From: Nocardioides sp. SLBN-35
GTDB taxonomy: Bacteria > Actinomycetota > Actinomycetes > Propionibacteriales > Nocardioidaceae
DNA: 64,000 nt
Direction: 5' to 3'
Assembly: GCF_006715725.1 (NCBI RefSeq)
Contig: NZ_VFNU01000001.1
Span: 1,674,001-1,738,000, forward strand
How positions within the stretch are numbered: position 1 is the first letter of the stretch; the number at the start of each line of letters is the position of its first letter. Position numbers and translations under genes: made by a program. Shown here in pieces: positions 1 to 8,186 of this stretch. The notes beneath the pieces are model-generated. The model was not told the DNA's origin, ran no database searches, and saw only the letters and a list, made by a program, of their open reading frames with translations.

Positions 1-415
1 TCCACAGCGCGGTGCCGGCGTTGCCGAACCCGAGGTGGGCCAGGTGGGCCCTCAGCTGGTGGCGCTGGGCCCGCTTCGACTCCGGCACGCCGAAGTGCAC
101 GATGCACCAGCCGTCGGCGAGGTCCGCGGGACGACGGGCGTGCCAGATCACCTCGTCGCCGGCGGCGAGCGTCGCGTCGGCCTCGCTGGTCAGGGAGTAG
201 CCGCGCACGCCGTCCTGGGAGACCGAGTCGAGCCAGCCGTTCTTCTTCAGCCGGAAGACGGCCGTGCGGACGCCGGGCGCGTCGATTCCGACCTCGGCGA
301 GCAGGTCGACGGCTCCCGCGATCGGCATCCACCCACCCAGCGGGCGCACCACTGCGCCGAGGAACGTCACGACGGTGGTGCGGGACTGCGGTGCCTTGCT
401 GCTCACGGACGGCAT
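1..415 (-). CDS. PaaX-family transcriptional regulator (3' part outside window)
   Basis: The first 138 residues are present, from an ATG at 415. The N-terminal winged-helix region includes GGWMPIAGAVDLLAEVGID and VRTAVFRLKKNGWL, followed by the HFGVPESKRAQR segment, all typical of PaaX, the repressor that binds aryl-CoA esters. It lies 7 bp after the stop of the hot-dog thioesterase gene, as the last visible gene of the aryl-CoA operon. By family knowledge and context it probably represses this operon and is released by an acyl-CoA intermediate; the actual ligand is inferred. The C-terminal effector domain cannot be seen. Confidence 0.85.
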   Translation of the reverse strand, partial: MPSVSSKAPQSRTTVVTFLGAVVRPLGGWMPIAGAVDLLAEVGIDAPGVRTAVFRLKKNGWLDSVSQDGVRGYSLTSEADATLAAGDEVIWHARRPADLADGWCIVHFGVPESKRAQRHQLRAHLAHLGFGNAGTALW

Positions 416-422
416 TCTGCCC

Positions 423-884
423 TCAGGCACGGAGATCCGTGGTGAGCGCCGCGACCCACTCGGCGGGCCAGGGCAGGCTCCTGCGGGAGCCGTCGTCGGC
501 GGTCGCGGCCACCTGGCCGGTGCCCATGTGCACGGTGACGTAGCGGCCGCGCGCCGCCCGCGTGCGCGGCCGGCCCTCGAACTCCTCGCCCCAGACCTCG
601 AACTCCCAGGTCATCGACGAGCTCCCGATCGCGGCGAGCGACACCGTCGCGGTCGCCTCCTGCCCGAAGAACAGGGGAGCCAGGAAGTCCGCCTCGAAGC
701 GGACCCGTGGCGCGCTGGCGAAGTACCCGCCGAGGCCGCGCTCGCGCATGAGCGTGGCCTCGGCGGCCTCGACGAACCGCGTCACCGTGCTGTTGTGGTA
801 GATCCCGGACGCGTCGGTGTCGATCCACTCGACACGCGTGCGGAAGTGGCCGCAGGCCAGTGATGAGTCGTCCATGGAGGCCAT
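423..884 (-). CDS. 4HBT-type acyl-CoA thioesterase
   Basis: Predicted 153-residue single hot-dog-fold thioesterase. The active-site stretch DTDASGIYHNSTVTRFVEAAE matches the D-x-D-xx-G-xx-H pattern of the 4-hydroxybenzoyl-CoA thioesterase family. It probably releases a hydroxylated aromatic or ring-reduced acid from CoA after the bifunctional flavoenzyme, whose stop codon lies 11 bp upstream. Two ATGs (884 and 875) are possible starts and neither has a strong Shine-Dalgarno sequence; 884 is chosen as the longer. The substrate is inferred from the operon only. Confidence 0.85.
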   Translation of the reverse strand: MASMDDSSLACGHFRTRVEWIDTDASGIYHNSTVTRFVEAAEATLMRERGLGGYFASAPRVRFEADFLAPLFFGQEATATVSLAAIGSSSMTWEFEVWGEEFEGRPRTRAARGRYVTVHMGTGQVAATADDGSRRSLPWPAEWVAALTTDLRA

Positions 885-895
885 CGTGGTCGATG

Positions 896-3271
896 TCAGG
901 CGGTCACCGCCGAGCTGTCCGGCGTCCAGCGCAGGTGCACGGCGTCGGTCTCGCCCTCCCGGAGCAGCTGCAGTCGCGGCGGGACCTTGTCGGTGCGCGA
1001 TGTCGGAGGCCGGCGCCGCCCGGCGGCCCACGGCACCGGCCAGTCGGCCGCCGGGCCGGCGTACTCCTGCTCGGCCGCCGCGTGCAGCGTCCAGCTCGGG
1101 TCGTAGAGGTGGGTCCGGCCGAGCGCGCAGATGTCGGCACGGCCGGCCAGCAGGATCGAGTTGACGTCGTCGTACGACGAGATGGCACCGACCGCGATCA
1201 CCTTGACCCCGGCGGGCTCCGCCACCAGGTGACGGATCTTGTCGGCGAAGGGGGTCTGGTAGGACCGGCCGAACGCGGGTCGCTCCTCCTTGCCGACCTG
1301 CCCGGACGACACGTCGATCGCGGCCGCTCCGGCGGCGATGAACGCGCGGGCGATCTCGACCGCGTCGTCGTCGGTGTTGCCGTCCGGGATCCAGTCGGTG
1401 GCCGAGATGCGCACGGTCACGGGGATCGCTGTCGGAACCGCGGCGCGGACCGCCTCGAACACCTCGATCGGGAAGCGCAGCCGGTTCTCCAGCGAGCCGC
1501 CGTACTCGTCGCTGCGGTGGTTGGCGACGGGGGAGAGGAAGGAGGAGAGGAGGTAGCCGTGGGCGGCGTGCACCTCGACGAGGTCGAAGCCGGCGTCGAC
1601 CGCCCGGCGTGCGGCGGCCACGAAGTCGGCGACCACCTGGTCCAGGTCGTCCCGGGTCGCCTCGCGTGGGACGTGGCAGCCGGGGCCGTAGGGCAGGGCG
1701 GAGGGTCCGACGATCTCCCAGTTGCCGTCCTCGAGCGGCTCGTCCATGCCGTCCCACATGAGCTTCGTCGAGCCCTTGCGGCCCGAGTGGCCGAGCTGGG
1801 TCCCGATCTTCGCGGTGCTGTTGGCGTGCACGAAGTCGGTGACCCGGCGCCAGGCCGCGGCCTGCTCGTCGGTCCAGATGCCGGGGCAGCCGGGCGTGAT
1901 CCGGCCCTCGGGGGACACGCAGGTCATCTCGGTCATGATCAGGCCGGCGCCGCCGAGCGCCTTGCTGCCCAGGTGTACGAGGTGGAAGTCCGTGGGGACG
2001 CCGTCGACGGCGACGTACTGGTCCATCGGCGAGAGCATGACGCGGTTCTTCAGCTCGAGCTCGCCGATGCGGACCGGCTGGAACATCGCGGGCGCGGTCT
2101 CGGTGCCGCCCTGGCTGCGGGCGAACTCGTTCTCCATGAGGTCGGCGAAGACCGCGTCGCGGTCCTTGAGGTTCTCGAAGGTGATCCGGCGCGATCGGGT
2201 CAGCAGGTTGAAGACGAACTGCGCCGGGTCCTGGTCGGCGTACATGCCGATGTTCTCGAACCACTCGAGCGAGGCCTGGGCCGCGCGCTGGGTCGACTCC
2301 ACGACCGGCTTGCGCTCTGTCTGGTAGGCCGCCAGTGCGGCCTCGACGCTCGGGTGCTCGTGCAGGCAGGCGGCCAGCGCGAGGGCGTCCTCCATCGCGA
2401 GCTTGGTCCCCGAGCCGATCGAGAAGTGGGCGGTGTGGGCGGCGTCGCCGAGCAGGACGACGTTGTCGTGGTGCCACCGTTCGTTGCGGACGGTGTGGAA
2501 GTTGAGCCACTTCGAGTTGTTGGTGAGGATCTGGTGCCCCTGCAGCTCGTCGGCGAAGATCTCGGCGATCCGTTCGACGGCGTACTCGTCGGAGACGCCG
2601 GGCGGGAAGATCTCGTGCTCGGTCCGGTCGAGCCCGGCGCGGCGCCACACGTCGTCGTGCATCTCCACGATGAAGGTCGAGCCCTGGTCGGAGTAGGGGT
2701 AGCCGTGGATCTGCATGGTGCCGAACTCGGTCTGCTTCACGAAGAACTGGAACGCCTCGAAGACGAGGTCGGTGCCGAACCAGATGTACTTGTTGTTGCG
2801 GCGGTCCAGGCTCGGGCCGAAGACGTCGGCGTACTTCGTGCGGACGGCCGAGTTGAGGCCGTCGGCGGCGAGCACGAGGTCGTGCTCGGAGCGCAGCTGG
2901 TCGGGGTCGGGCGCCTCGGTGCGGTAGTGCACGGTCACGCCGAGCTCGGCCACCCGCTCCTGCATGATCTGCAGCAGCTCCTTGCGCGACATCGCCGCGA
3001 AGCCCTGGCCGCCGACGGTGAAGGCGGTGCCGTTGAACTCCACGTCGATGTCGGTCCACCGCGCGAAGCGGGTCTCCATCCGATCGTGGATGACCTGGTC
3101 GGCGCCCTCGATGCTGCCGAGGGTCTCGTCGGAGAACACGACGCCGAAGCCGAAGGTGTCCTCCGGCGCGTTGCGCTCCCAGACGGTGATCTCGTGGGTG
3201 GGGTCGAGGGTCTTCATCAGAGTGGCGAAGTAGAGCCCACCGGGCCCGCCGCCAACGATTGCGATCTTCAT
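896..3271 (-). CDS. bifunctional aryl-CoA hydroxylase/oxidoreductase (2-aminobenzoyl-CoA or salicylyl-CoA type)
   Basis: Predicted 791-residue fusion. Residues 1 to about 390 are a salicylate-hydroxylase-like FAD monooxygenase: GGGPGGLYFA dinucleotide fold, AADGLNSAVR, and LLGDAAHTAHFSIGSG with the GD motif. From about residue 400 it is an old-yellow-enzyme domain (KNRVMLSPMDQY, EVHAAHGYLLSSFLSP, DEYGGSLENR). This architecture is that of 2-aminobenzoyl-CoA monooxygenase/reductase and salicylyl-CoA 5-hydroxylase, which hydroxylate, and in the first case also reduce, an aromatic CoA thioester. ATG 3271 overlaps the stop of the upstream CoA ligase (ATGA), so the two are translationally coupled. 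Sequence alone does not decide between anthranilate and salicylate, but the RidA neighbour favours an amino substrate. Confidence 0.92.
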   Translation of the reverse strand: MKIAIVGGGPGGLYFATLMKTLDPTHEITVWERNAPEDTFGFGVVFSDETLGSIEGADQVIHDRMETRFARWTDIDVEFNGTAFTVGGQGFAAMSRKELLQIMQERVAELGVTVHYRTEAPDPDQLRSEHDLVLAADGLNSAVRTKYADVFGPSLDRRNNKYIWFGTDLVFEAFQFFVKQTEFGTMQIHGYPYSDQGSTFIVEMHDDVWRRAGLDRTEHEIFPPGVSDEYAVERIAEIFADELQGHQILTNNSKWLNFHTVRNERWHHDNVVLLGDAAHTAHFSIGSGTKLAMEDALALAACLHEHPSVEAALAAYQTERKPVVESTQRAAQASLEWFENIGMYADQDPAQFVFNLLTRSRRITFENLKDRDAVFADLMENEFARSQGGTETAPAMFQPVRIGELELKNRVMLSPMDQYVAVDGVPTDFHLVHLGSKALGGAGLIMTEMTCVSPEGRITPGCPGIWTDEQAAAWRRVTDFVHANSTAKIGTQLGHSGRKGSTKLMWDGMDEPLEDGNWEIVGPSALPYGPGCHVPREATRDDLDQVVADFVAAARRAVDAGFDLVEVHAAHGYLLSSFLSPVANHRSDEYGGSLENRLRFPIEVFEAVRAAVPTAIPVTVRISATDWIPDGNTDDDAVEIARAFIAAGAAAIDVSSGQVGKEERPAFGRSYQTPFADKIRHLVAEPAGVKVIAVGAISSYDDVNSILLAGRADICALGRTHLYDPSWTLHAAAEQEYAGPAADWPVPWAAGRRRPPTSRTDKVPPRLQLLREGETDAVHLRWTPDSSAVTA

Positions 3272-4920
3272 GCTCGGGTCTCCGATTCGCTGAGCTGTCG
3301 CAGCCTGAAGTGCTGCAGCTTTCCACTGGTGTTGCGCGGCAGGGCGTCGATGAAGCGCACCGCCCGCGGGTACTTGTAGGGGGCCAGGCGGTCCTTGACG
3401 TGCTGCTGGAGCTCGCTGACCTTCGTGGCGTCGCCGGTGACGCCCTCGCGCAGCACGACGAAGGCGCACACGAGCGCACCGCGGTCCGGGTCGGGTACGC
3501 CGACCACGCCGGCCTCGACGACGTCCGGGTGGGTGCCGAGCGCCTCCTCGACCTCGGGGCCGCCGATGTTGTAGCCGGAGGAGACGATCATGTCGTCGGT
3601 GCGGGAGCGGTACCAGAAGTAGCCGTCCTCGTCGCGGACGAAGGTGTCGCCGGTGACGTTCCAGCCGTTGACGACGTAGCTGCGCTGCCGCTCGTCGTCG
3701 AGATAGCGGCAGCCGACGGGGCCGATGACGGCCAGCCGGCCCTCGACGCCCGCGGCGACCTCGTTGCCGTCGGCGTCCAAGATGGTGGCGCGGTAGCCCG
3801 GGACGGGCTTGCCGGTCGCTCCCGGACGGACGTCGTCGCCCGCCGCCGAGATGAAGACGTGCAGCAGCTCGGTGGCCCCGATGCCGTCGATGACCGCCAG
3901 GCCCAGCTCGCGGCGCAGCTCGTCCCAGGTCGCCTGCGGCATGTGCTCGCCGGCGGTGACCGCGACGCGCAGGCCCTTGAGCTGGCCGATGCTGCCGGAC
4001 TTGAGGATCTGCTTGTAGGCGGTCGGCGCGGTCGCGAGGACGGTGACGCCGTGCTCGTCGATCAGGCCGGCGAGCTGGACGGGCGTCGCCGACTCGGTGA
4101 GCAGCGCGCAGGCACCTGCCCGGAGCGTGAACACGACGAGCATGCCGAGCCCGAACGTGAACGCGAGCGGCGCGGTGCAGGCGACCAGGTCGGTCGGCTC
4201 CAGCCGCAGTGTGCTGCGGCCGAAGGTGTTGTCGATCGACAAGATGTCGCGGTGGAAGTGGGTCGTGAGCTTCGGCAGACCGGTGGTGCCCGAGGTGGGA
4301 CCGAGTAGTGCGACGTCGTCGGCAGCGGTGTCCACCGCCGTGAACGTGGTCGGCTTGCCGGCCGCCCGCCGGGACAGGTCGTCGTCGGCGTCACCGCCGT
4401 AGGCGACCACGACCAGGCCGGGCGCGACCCGGTCGCGGACCTCGTGCACGTCGGCGACGAGGCGGTGGTCGACCAGGGCCACGGCCGGCCGGGTGCGCTC
4501 CACGATCGGCGTCAGCTCGGTCGCCCGCAGCGCGGCCATGGTGGTCACGACGATGCCGCCGGCCTTGAGCACGCCCAGCCAGGCCGCGACGGTCCACGGG
4601 TTGTTGGGGGAGCGCAGCAGCACCCGGTTGCCGCTGACCATGCCGAGGTCCTCGACCAGGACGTGGGCGACCTGGTTGGCGCGCGCGAGCAGCTCGCCGT
4701 AGGTCCACACCGTGCCGTCGGGCGTGCGCAGGGCGGGCCGGTCGGGACCGTGGGCCGCGACCGCTGCGTCGATGAGCTCGACGGCGGCGTTGAGCCGCTC
4801 GGGGTACTGCAGCAGCGGCGTGGTGAACTCCAGCGTCGGCCACAGCTCCGCGGGCGGGAGGTGGTCGCGCGCGAAGGTGTCCTCGAGGCCCGAGCGGCTC
4901 AGGGCGCCTGTGGCGGTCAC
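3268..4920 (-). CDS. benzoate/2-aminobenzoate-type CoA ligase
   Basis: Predicted 550-residue adenylate-forming enzyme that activates an aromatic acid to its CoA thioester. Visible motifs are the P-loop GPTSGTTGLPKLTTHFHRD, the A8 hinge YRSRTDDMIVSSGYNIGG, and the catalytic lysine in LPRNTSGKLQHF near the C terminus. The start is GTG 4920, which overlaps the TGA of the upstream tesB gene as GTGA. Its own stop overlaps the hydroxylase start. It supplies the CoA substrate for the fused flavoenzyme downstream. Benzoate-CoA ligase family membership is clear; the ring substituent accepted is inferred. Confidence 0.92.
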   Translation of the reverse strand: MTATGALSRSGLEDTFARDHLPPAELWPTLEFTTPLLQYPERLNAAVELIDAAVAAHGPDRPALRTPDGTVWTYGELLARANQVAHVLVEDLGMVSGNRVLLRSPNNPWTVAAWLGVLKAGGIVVTTMAALRATELTPIVERTRPAVALVDHRLVADVHEVRDRVAPGLVVVAYGGDADDDLSRRAAGKPTTFTAVDTAADDVALLGPTSGTTGLPKLTTHFHRDILSIDNTFGRSTLRLEPTDLVACTAPLAFTFGLGMLVVFTLRAGACALLTESATPVQLAGLIDEHGVTVLATAPTAYKQILKSGSIGQLKGLRVAVTAGEHMPQATWDELRRELGLAVIDGIGATELLHVFISAAGDDVRPGATGKPVPGYRATILDADGNEVAAGVEGRLAVIGPVGCRYLDDERQRSYVVNGWNVTGDTFVRDEDGYFWYRSRTDDMIVSSGYNIGGPEVEEALGTHPDVVEAGVVGVPDPDRGALVCAFVVLREGVTGDATKVSELQQHVKDRLAPYKYPRAVRFIDALPRNTSGKLQHFRLRQLSESETRA

Positions 4921-5834
4921 GACGATGCCCCGGCAGCGCGGATCATGCCCTCCTGGACGACGGTCGCGACGAGGATGCCGTCGGGGGTGAAGAAGCGGCC
5001 GAGCGCCGAGCCGCGGCCGGACTCCACCGACACCGCCTCCTGGACGTAGAGCAGCCAGTCGTCCATCCGGACGGGCCGGTGGAACCACATGGCGTGGTCG
5101 AGGCTCGCGGTCACCAGGCCCTCGTCGGCCCACGCCAGCCCGAGGACGCGCAGCACCGGCTCGAGGATCGTGTAGTCGCAGACGTAGGCGAGCGCGGCGA
5201 CGTCGCGCTGCTCGTCGGTCAGTCCCTCGACGGGGCGCAGCGCGTCGTACGGCTTCACCCAGACGGCCTGGTGCGGCGTCCGCTCGCCATCGATGCTCAG
5301 GTAGACCGGACCGGGGGTGTGCCGCATGTCGAAGCTGCGCCCGCCCGACCAGTAGGCCTTCGACGTCTCGGTCATGGTGCCGCCGGTGCGCTCGGCGAGG
5401 TACGCCGCCGAGGTCGCCAGGTCCTCCGGGGCCGGGAGGCCGGCGGGGGTCTCGGGCTGGAACGAGCCGCCCGCCTCGCCCGCGGCGAAGCTCGCCATGC
5501 ACACGTAGACGACCTTGCCGTTCTGGAAGGCGCGCACCTGACGGGTGCTGTAGCCGCGCCCGTCGCGCAGGATCTCGACCTCGTAGCGGACCTCGGCGCC
5601 GATGTCGACGGGCCGCATGAAGTAGGAGTGCATCGAGTGCAGCGACTTGGCCTCCGGGCCGGCCGACGGAACGGTCCGGACCGCCGCCGCGACGGCCTGG
5701 GCGACCATGTCGCCACCGTAGGCCTTGGGCCACGGGCAGGGCTGCGTCGTCGCGGTGAACGCGACGTCGAACACCTCGGCCTCGCTCTCCTTGAGCGTGA
5801 TCGCGTCGGTGAAGATCGCGCTGGTGGGTGCCAT
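4917..5834 (-). CDS. tesB: acyl-CoA thioesterase II (TesB family)
   Basis: Predicted 305-residue double hot-dog thioesterase. N-terminal features PWPKAYGGDMVAQAV and HSMHSYFMRP, and the C-terminal repeat with SLDHAMWFHRP and MDDWLLY, are typical of TesB/PTE proteins. Start ATG 5834 has a GAAGGA Shine-Dalgarno 7 nt upstream. The gene is second in the aryl-CoA operon and overlaps the ligase by 4 bp. A second thioesterase in the same operon (423-884) suggests that one hydrolyses an aromatic or ring-opened product and the other removes dead-end CoA esters; which does which is unknown. Confidence 0.92.
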   Translation of the reverse strand: MAPTSAIFTDAITLKESEAEVFDVAFTATTQPCPWPKAYGGDMVAQAVAAAVRTVPSAGPEAKSLHSMHSYFMRPVDIGAEVRYEVEILRDGRGYSTRQVRAFQNGKVVYVCMASFAAGEAGGSFQPETPAGLPAPEDLATSAAYLAERTGGTMTETSKAYWSGGRSFDMRHTPGPVYLSIDGERTPHQAVWVKPYDALRPVEGLTDEQRDVAALAYVCDYTILEPVLRVLGLAWADEGLVTASLDHAMWFHRPVRMDDWLLYVQEAVSVESGRGSALGRFFTPDGILVATVVQEGMIRAAGASS

Positions 5835-5861
5835 CGGTTGTCCTTCGGTCGGTGGGGTGGG

Positions 5862-6668
5862 TCAGGCGATGCGGACGGTGTTGGTGAGCAGCCCGATGCC
5901 GGGGATCTCGGTCTCGACGACGTCGCCGTCGCGGAGGTAGGTCGGCGGCTCCATGCCCATGCCGACGCCACCGGGCGTGCCGGTCAGCACGATGTCGCCG
6001 GGCCGCAGCACGGTGAAGGTGGAGACGTAGGACAGGAGTGCGGCGCTGTCGAAGACGAGTGTCTTGGTGTTGCCGCGCTGGCGCTCGACGCCGTTGACCC
6101 GGCACAGCACCTCGACGCCGGCGCTCGGGTCCAGCTCGTCGGGTGTGACGACGACCGGGCCCAGGGGAGTGGTGGCGTCCCACGCCTTGCCCTGGAACCA
6201 CTGCAGCGTCCGGCGCTGCCAGTCGCGCACGGAGATGTCGTTGGCGACGGTGTAGCCCGCGATGGCCTGCTCGGCCTCGGCCGGGGTCGCGTTGCGCAGC
6301 TCGGTGCCCACGACGACCGCCAGCTCGGCCTCCCAGTCCAGCTGGAGCCCGTCGTGGGCGGGCAGCACGATGTCGGCGCCCGGCGCGAGCAGCGTGTCGG
6401 CGTACTTCGCGAAGAGGGTCGGGTACGCCGGCGTCTCGCGGCCGGTCTCGGCGATGTGGTCGCCGTAGTTGAGGCCGCAGCAGATCACCTTGCCGGGGCG
6501 GGGCAGCGGCAGCACGGGCTGCGCGCCGGGGAGCTCGTCGCCGGGGACCGGTGCCAGGCCGGACGCCAGCAGCTCGCTCAGGTCGGCGGCCGGGAGGGCG
6601 TGCCAGCGCCCGTCGACCTCGACGGCGGCGCGGGTGCCGGTGGGGTGGGTGACCGTGGCCATTCGCAT
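5862..6668 (-). CDS. fumarylacetoacetate hydrolase family protein
   Basis: Predicted 268-residue FAH-fold hydrolase. It carries the consensus entry LPRPGKVICCGLNYGDH, the metal-binding acidic set in LDWEAELAVVVG and VANDISVRDWQ, the KAWDATTPLGP region and LTGTPGGVGMG. Family members cleave or decarboxylate beta-diketo acids such as fumarylpyruvate, matching a lower aromatic pathway. It is the first gene of the minus-strand aryl-CoA operon. Two in-frame ATGs (6668 and 6662) are close together and the choice is not resolved. It is divergent from RidA across a 58-bp region with two inverted repeats. Confidence 0.9.
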   Translation of the reverse strand: MRMATVTHPTGTRAAVEVDGRWHALPAADLSELLASGLAPVPGDELPGAQPVLPLPRPGKVICCGLNYGDHIAETGRETPAYPTLFAKYADTLLAPGADIVLPAHDGLQLDWEAELAVVVGTELRNATPAEAEQAIAGYTVANDISVRDWQRRTLQWFQGKAWDATTPLGPVVVTPDELDPSAGVEVLCRVNGVERQRGNTKTLVFDSAALLSYVSTFTVLRPGDIVLTGTPGGVGMGMEPPTYLRDGDVVETEIPGIGLLTNTVRIA

Positions 6669-6669
6669 A

Positions 6670-6712
6670 TGTCATTTTTGACACGAACGTTGCGCTGATG
6701 TCAATACGCAAC
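6670..6712. promoter_or_regulatory. divergent operator region between FAH and RidA genes
   Basis: Two inverted repeats fill this short gap: TGTCA-tttt-TGACA (6670-6683) and GTTGCG-N12-CGCAAC (6689-6694 and 6707-6712). The second abuts the RidA -10 box and covers a TTGACA on the minus strand (6704-6699). These are candidate operators for one regulator acting on both operons; PaaX is a natural candidate but nothing in the sequence proves it. Confidence 0.5.
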
Positions 6713-6713
6713 C

Positions 6714-6719
6714 TATGGT
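6714..6719 (+). promoter_or_regulatory. -10 box for leaderless RidA transcript
   Basis: TATGGT ends 7 nt before ATG 6727. This spacing makes the start codon the likely transcription start and rejects the in-frame ATG at 6715, which lies inside the -10 box. Confidence 0.6.
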
Positions 6720-6726
6720 GGATCGC

Positions 6727-7182
6727 ATGACCACCGACCTCACCCACGACGTCACGCCGGACCTCACGCCCGTGGCGGTGAACCCCGCGGAGCTGGCCGC
6801 GCCGAGCGGCTATTCGCACGGCACGCTGAGCGGCAACACGCTCCACCTCGGCGGCCAGACCGCCCTCGACGCGAACATGCAGATCGTGCCCGGCGGGATC
6901 GTCGAGCAGTTCCGCCAAGCCTTCGGCAACGTCCTCACCACGCTGCGTGCAGCGGGCGGCGTGCCCGAGGACCTCGTGTCGATCACGATCTACCTGACCG
7001 ACATCCCCGACTACCAGGCCCACGGCCGCGAGATTGGTGCCGTCTGGCGCGAGCTCGCCGGTCCCGTCTACCCGGCGATGGCCGGCATCGGCACCACCGG
7101 CCTGTGGCAGCCCGAGGCGCTCATCGAGATCGTCGGTGTCGCCGTCATCCCCGACGAGCGCCTCGTCCGCCCCGGCAACTGA
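6727..7182 (+). CDS. RidA family protein (YjgF/YER057c/UK114)
   Basis: Predicted 151-residue RidA-type protein: SGYSHGTLSGNTLHLGGQTALD at the N terminus, then EQFRQAFGNVLTTLRAAGG, SITIYLTD and a PAMAGIGTTGLWQPEALIEI tail close to the family pattern. RidA proteins hydrolyse reactive enamine/imine intermediates. Its place in an aryl-CoA cluster fits removal of an amino group after ring reduction of 2-aminobenzoyl-CoA, and is the main argument for anthranilate rather than salicylate as substrate. The start is set by the leaderless -10 box. The conserved arginine of deaminating RidA proteins is not obvious in the expected place (PAMAGIG), so catalytic competence is uncertain. Confidence 0.88.
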   Translation: MTTDLTHDVTPDLTPVAVNPAELAAPSGYSHGTLSGNTLHLGGQTALDANMQIVPGGIVEQFRQAFGNVLTTLRAAGGVPEDLVSITIYLTDIPDYQAHGREIGAVWRELAGPVYPAMAGIGTTGLWQPEALIEIVGVAVIPDERLVRPGN

Positions 7183-7213
7183 AGCGACCGACCAGCACCG
7201 AAGGAGAACCGCC

Positions 7214-7615
7214 ATGCCCGCCATGACCCCGCACGCGGACGAGCTCAACGCCCTTCCGCCCCTCGCCTCCCGCTACGTCCAGGTCGACGAGCTCCCCTGG
7301 AAGCCGACCGGCTTCCCGGGCATCGACATGAAGGTGCTGCTCCGCGAGCCGGAGACCGGCCTGCTGACCGCGCTGTTCCGCTGGGAGCCGGGCGCCGTCC
7401 TGCCGCTGCACGAGCACGTCGAGATCGAGCAGACCTACGTGCTCGAGGGCAGCATCGTCGACGAGGAGGGCGAGACCACGCCCGGGAACTTCTCGTGGCG
7501 ACCCAAGGGGAACCAGCACCGTGCCCACGCGCCGAACGGCGCGCTGCTCATCGCCTTCTTCCTCAAGCCCAACATCTTCCTCGAGGGCGCCGAGGCCGGC
7601 ACCACGCTCGAGTGA
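7214..7615 (+). CDS. cupin-domain protein (ChrR/dioxygenase-like)
   Basis: Predicted 133-residue single cupin. Motif 1 is LPLHEHVEIEQTYVLEGSIVDEEG (two His and a Glu as metal ligands); motif 2 is WRPKGNQHRAHAPNGALLI. It resembles the ChrR-type and 2,4'-dihydroxyacetophenone dioxygenase-like cupins. Such proteins bind a divalent metal and may act as ring-cleaving dioxygenases or isomerases. Start ATG 7214 has an AAGGAG Shine-Dalgarno. It lies 31 bp downstream of RidA and 1 bp before the next gene. A ring-cleavage or tautomerase role in this pathway is inferred. Confidence 0.8.
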   Translation: MPAMTPHADELNALPPLASRYVQVDELPWKPTGFPGIDMKVLLREPETGLLTALFRWEPGAVLPLHEHVEIEQTYVLEGSIVDEEGETTPGNFSWRPKGNQHRAHAPNGALLIAFFLKPNIFLEGAEAGTTLE

Positions 7616-7616
7616 C

Positions 7617-8186
7617 ATGAGGATCACCACCTTCCGACACGCCGGTGGCACCGGCTGGGGGCTCATCGAGGACGACGGCATCGTCGACCTGAGCGAGGAC
7701 CCATCACTGCCGTACGCCGACGCGTCGGAGGCGCTGCGGAGCGAGACCGTGCTGGACCTCGCCATGTCCGCCTGTGGGCTGACGCCGCAGCACCGCCTCG
7801 AGGACGTCACCCTCCTCGCGCCGCTCCCCGCCCCCGGCCGGGTGCTCGTCGTCGACGGCGAGCAGGTCACGCACCTCGCCCGTCCGGACGTCCACGACGC
7901 CGGTACGGACCTTCCCGGTGGGCGCAGGATGCTCGCCGTGATCATCGGCAGCCCCACGCGCGAGGTCGCCCGCGAGCGCGCCGTCGAGCACCTGCTCGGT
8001 GCCACCGGCGCCGTGCTCCACGACAGCCGGCTCGCGATCGGGCCGTGGGTCGTCAGCCGCGACGAGACCGGGGACCTGGACTCCCTCCACGACGCAGGAC
8101 GAGGCCTCGCCGACATCGTCAGCGAGGCCTCGCGGCGGTGGTCGCTCAGCTCCGGCGACGTCGTCCTGGTGCCCGCCGCCTGCTGA
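7617..8186 (+). CDS. degenerate, shortened FAH-like protein
   Basis: Predicted 189 residues. The layout follows FAH proteins in miniature: N-terminal GWGLIEDDGIVDLS, the entry LAPLPAPGRVLVVDGEQVTH where active members have a G-LNY-DH motif, then IGPWVVSRDETGD and WSLSSGDVVLVPAA, matching the usual GPWVVT-DE and L-PGDVILTGTP segments. The block with the metal ligands (EAELAVVIG) is missing or eroded, so hydrolase activity is unlikely. It may be a structural partner of the full-length FAH enzyme (5862-6668) or a decaying paralogue. Its 3' end overlaps the convergent FAD-enzyme gene by 41 bp. Confidence 0.7.
   Translation: MRITTFRHAGGTGWGLIEDDGIVDLSEDPSLPYADASEALRSETVLDLAMSACGLTPQHRLEDVTLLAPLPAPGRVLVVDGEQVTHLARPDVHDAGTDLPGGRRMLAVIIGSPTREVARERAVEHLLGATGAVLHDSRLAIGPWVVSRDETGDLDSLHDAGRGLADIVSEASRRWSLSSGDVVLVPAAC

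Noticed and set aside
6715..6726. ATG 6715 as the RidA start
   Set aside because: It lies inside the TATGGT box; the leaderless spacing points to ATG 6727.
7214..7615. Cupin as gentisate 1,2-dioxygenase
   Set aside because: It has a single cupin of 133 residues, whereas gentisate dioxygenases are bicupins of about 340 residues or more.
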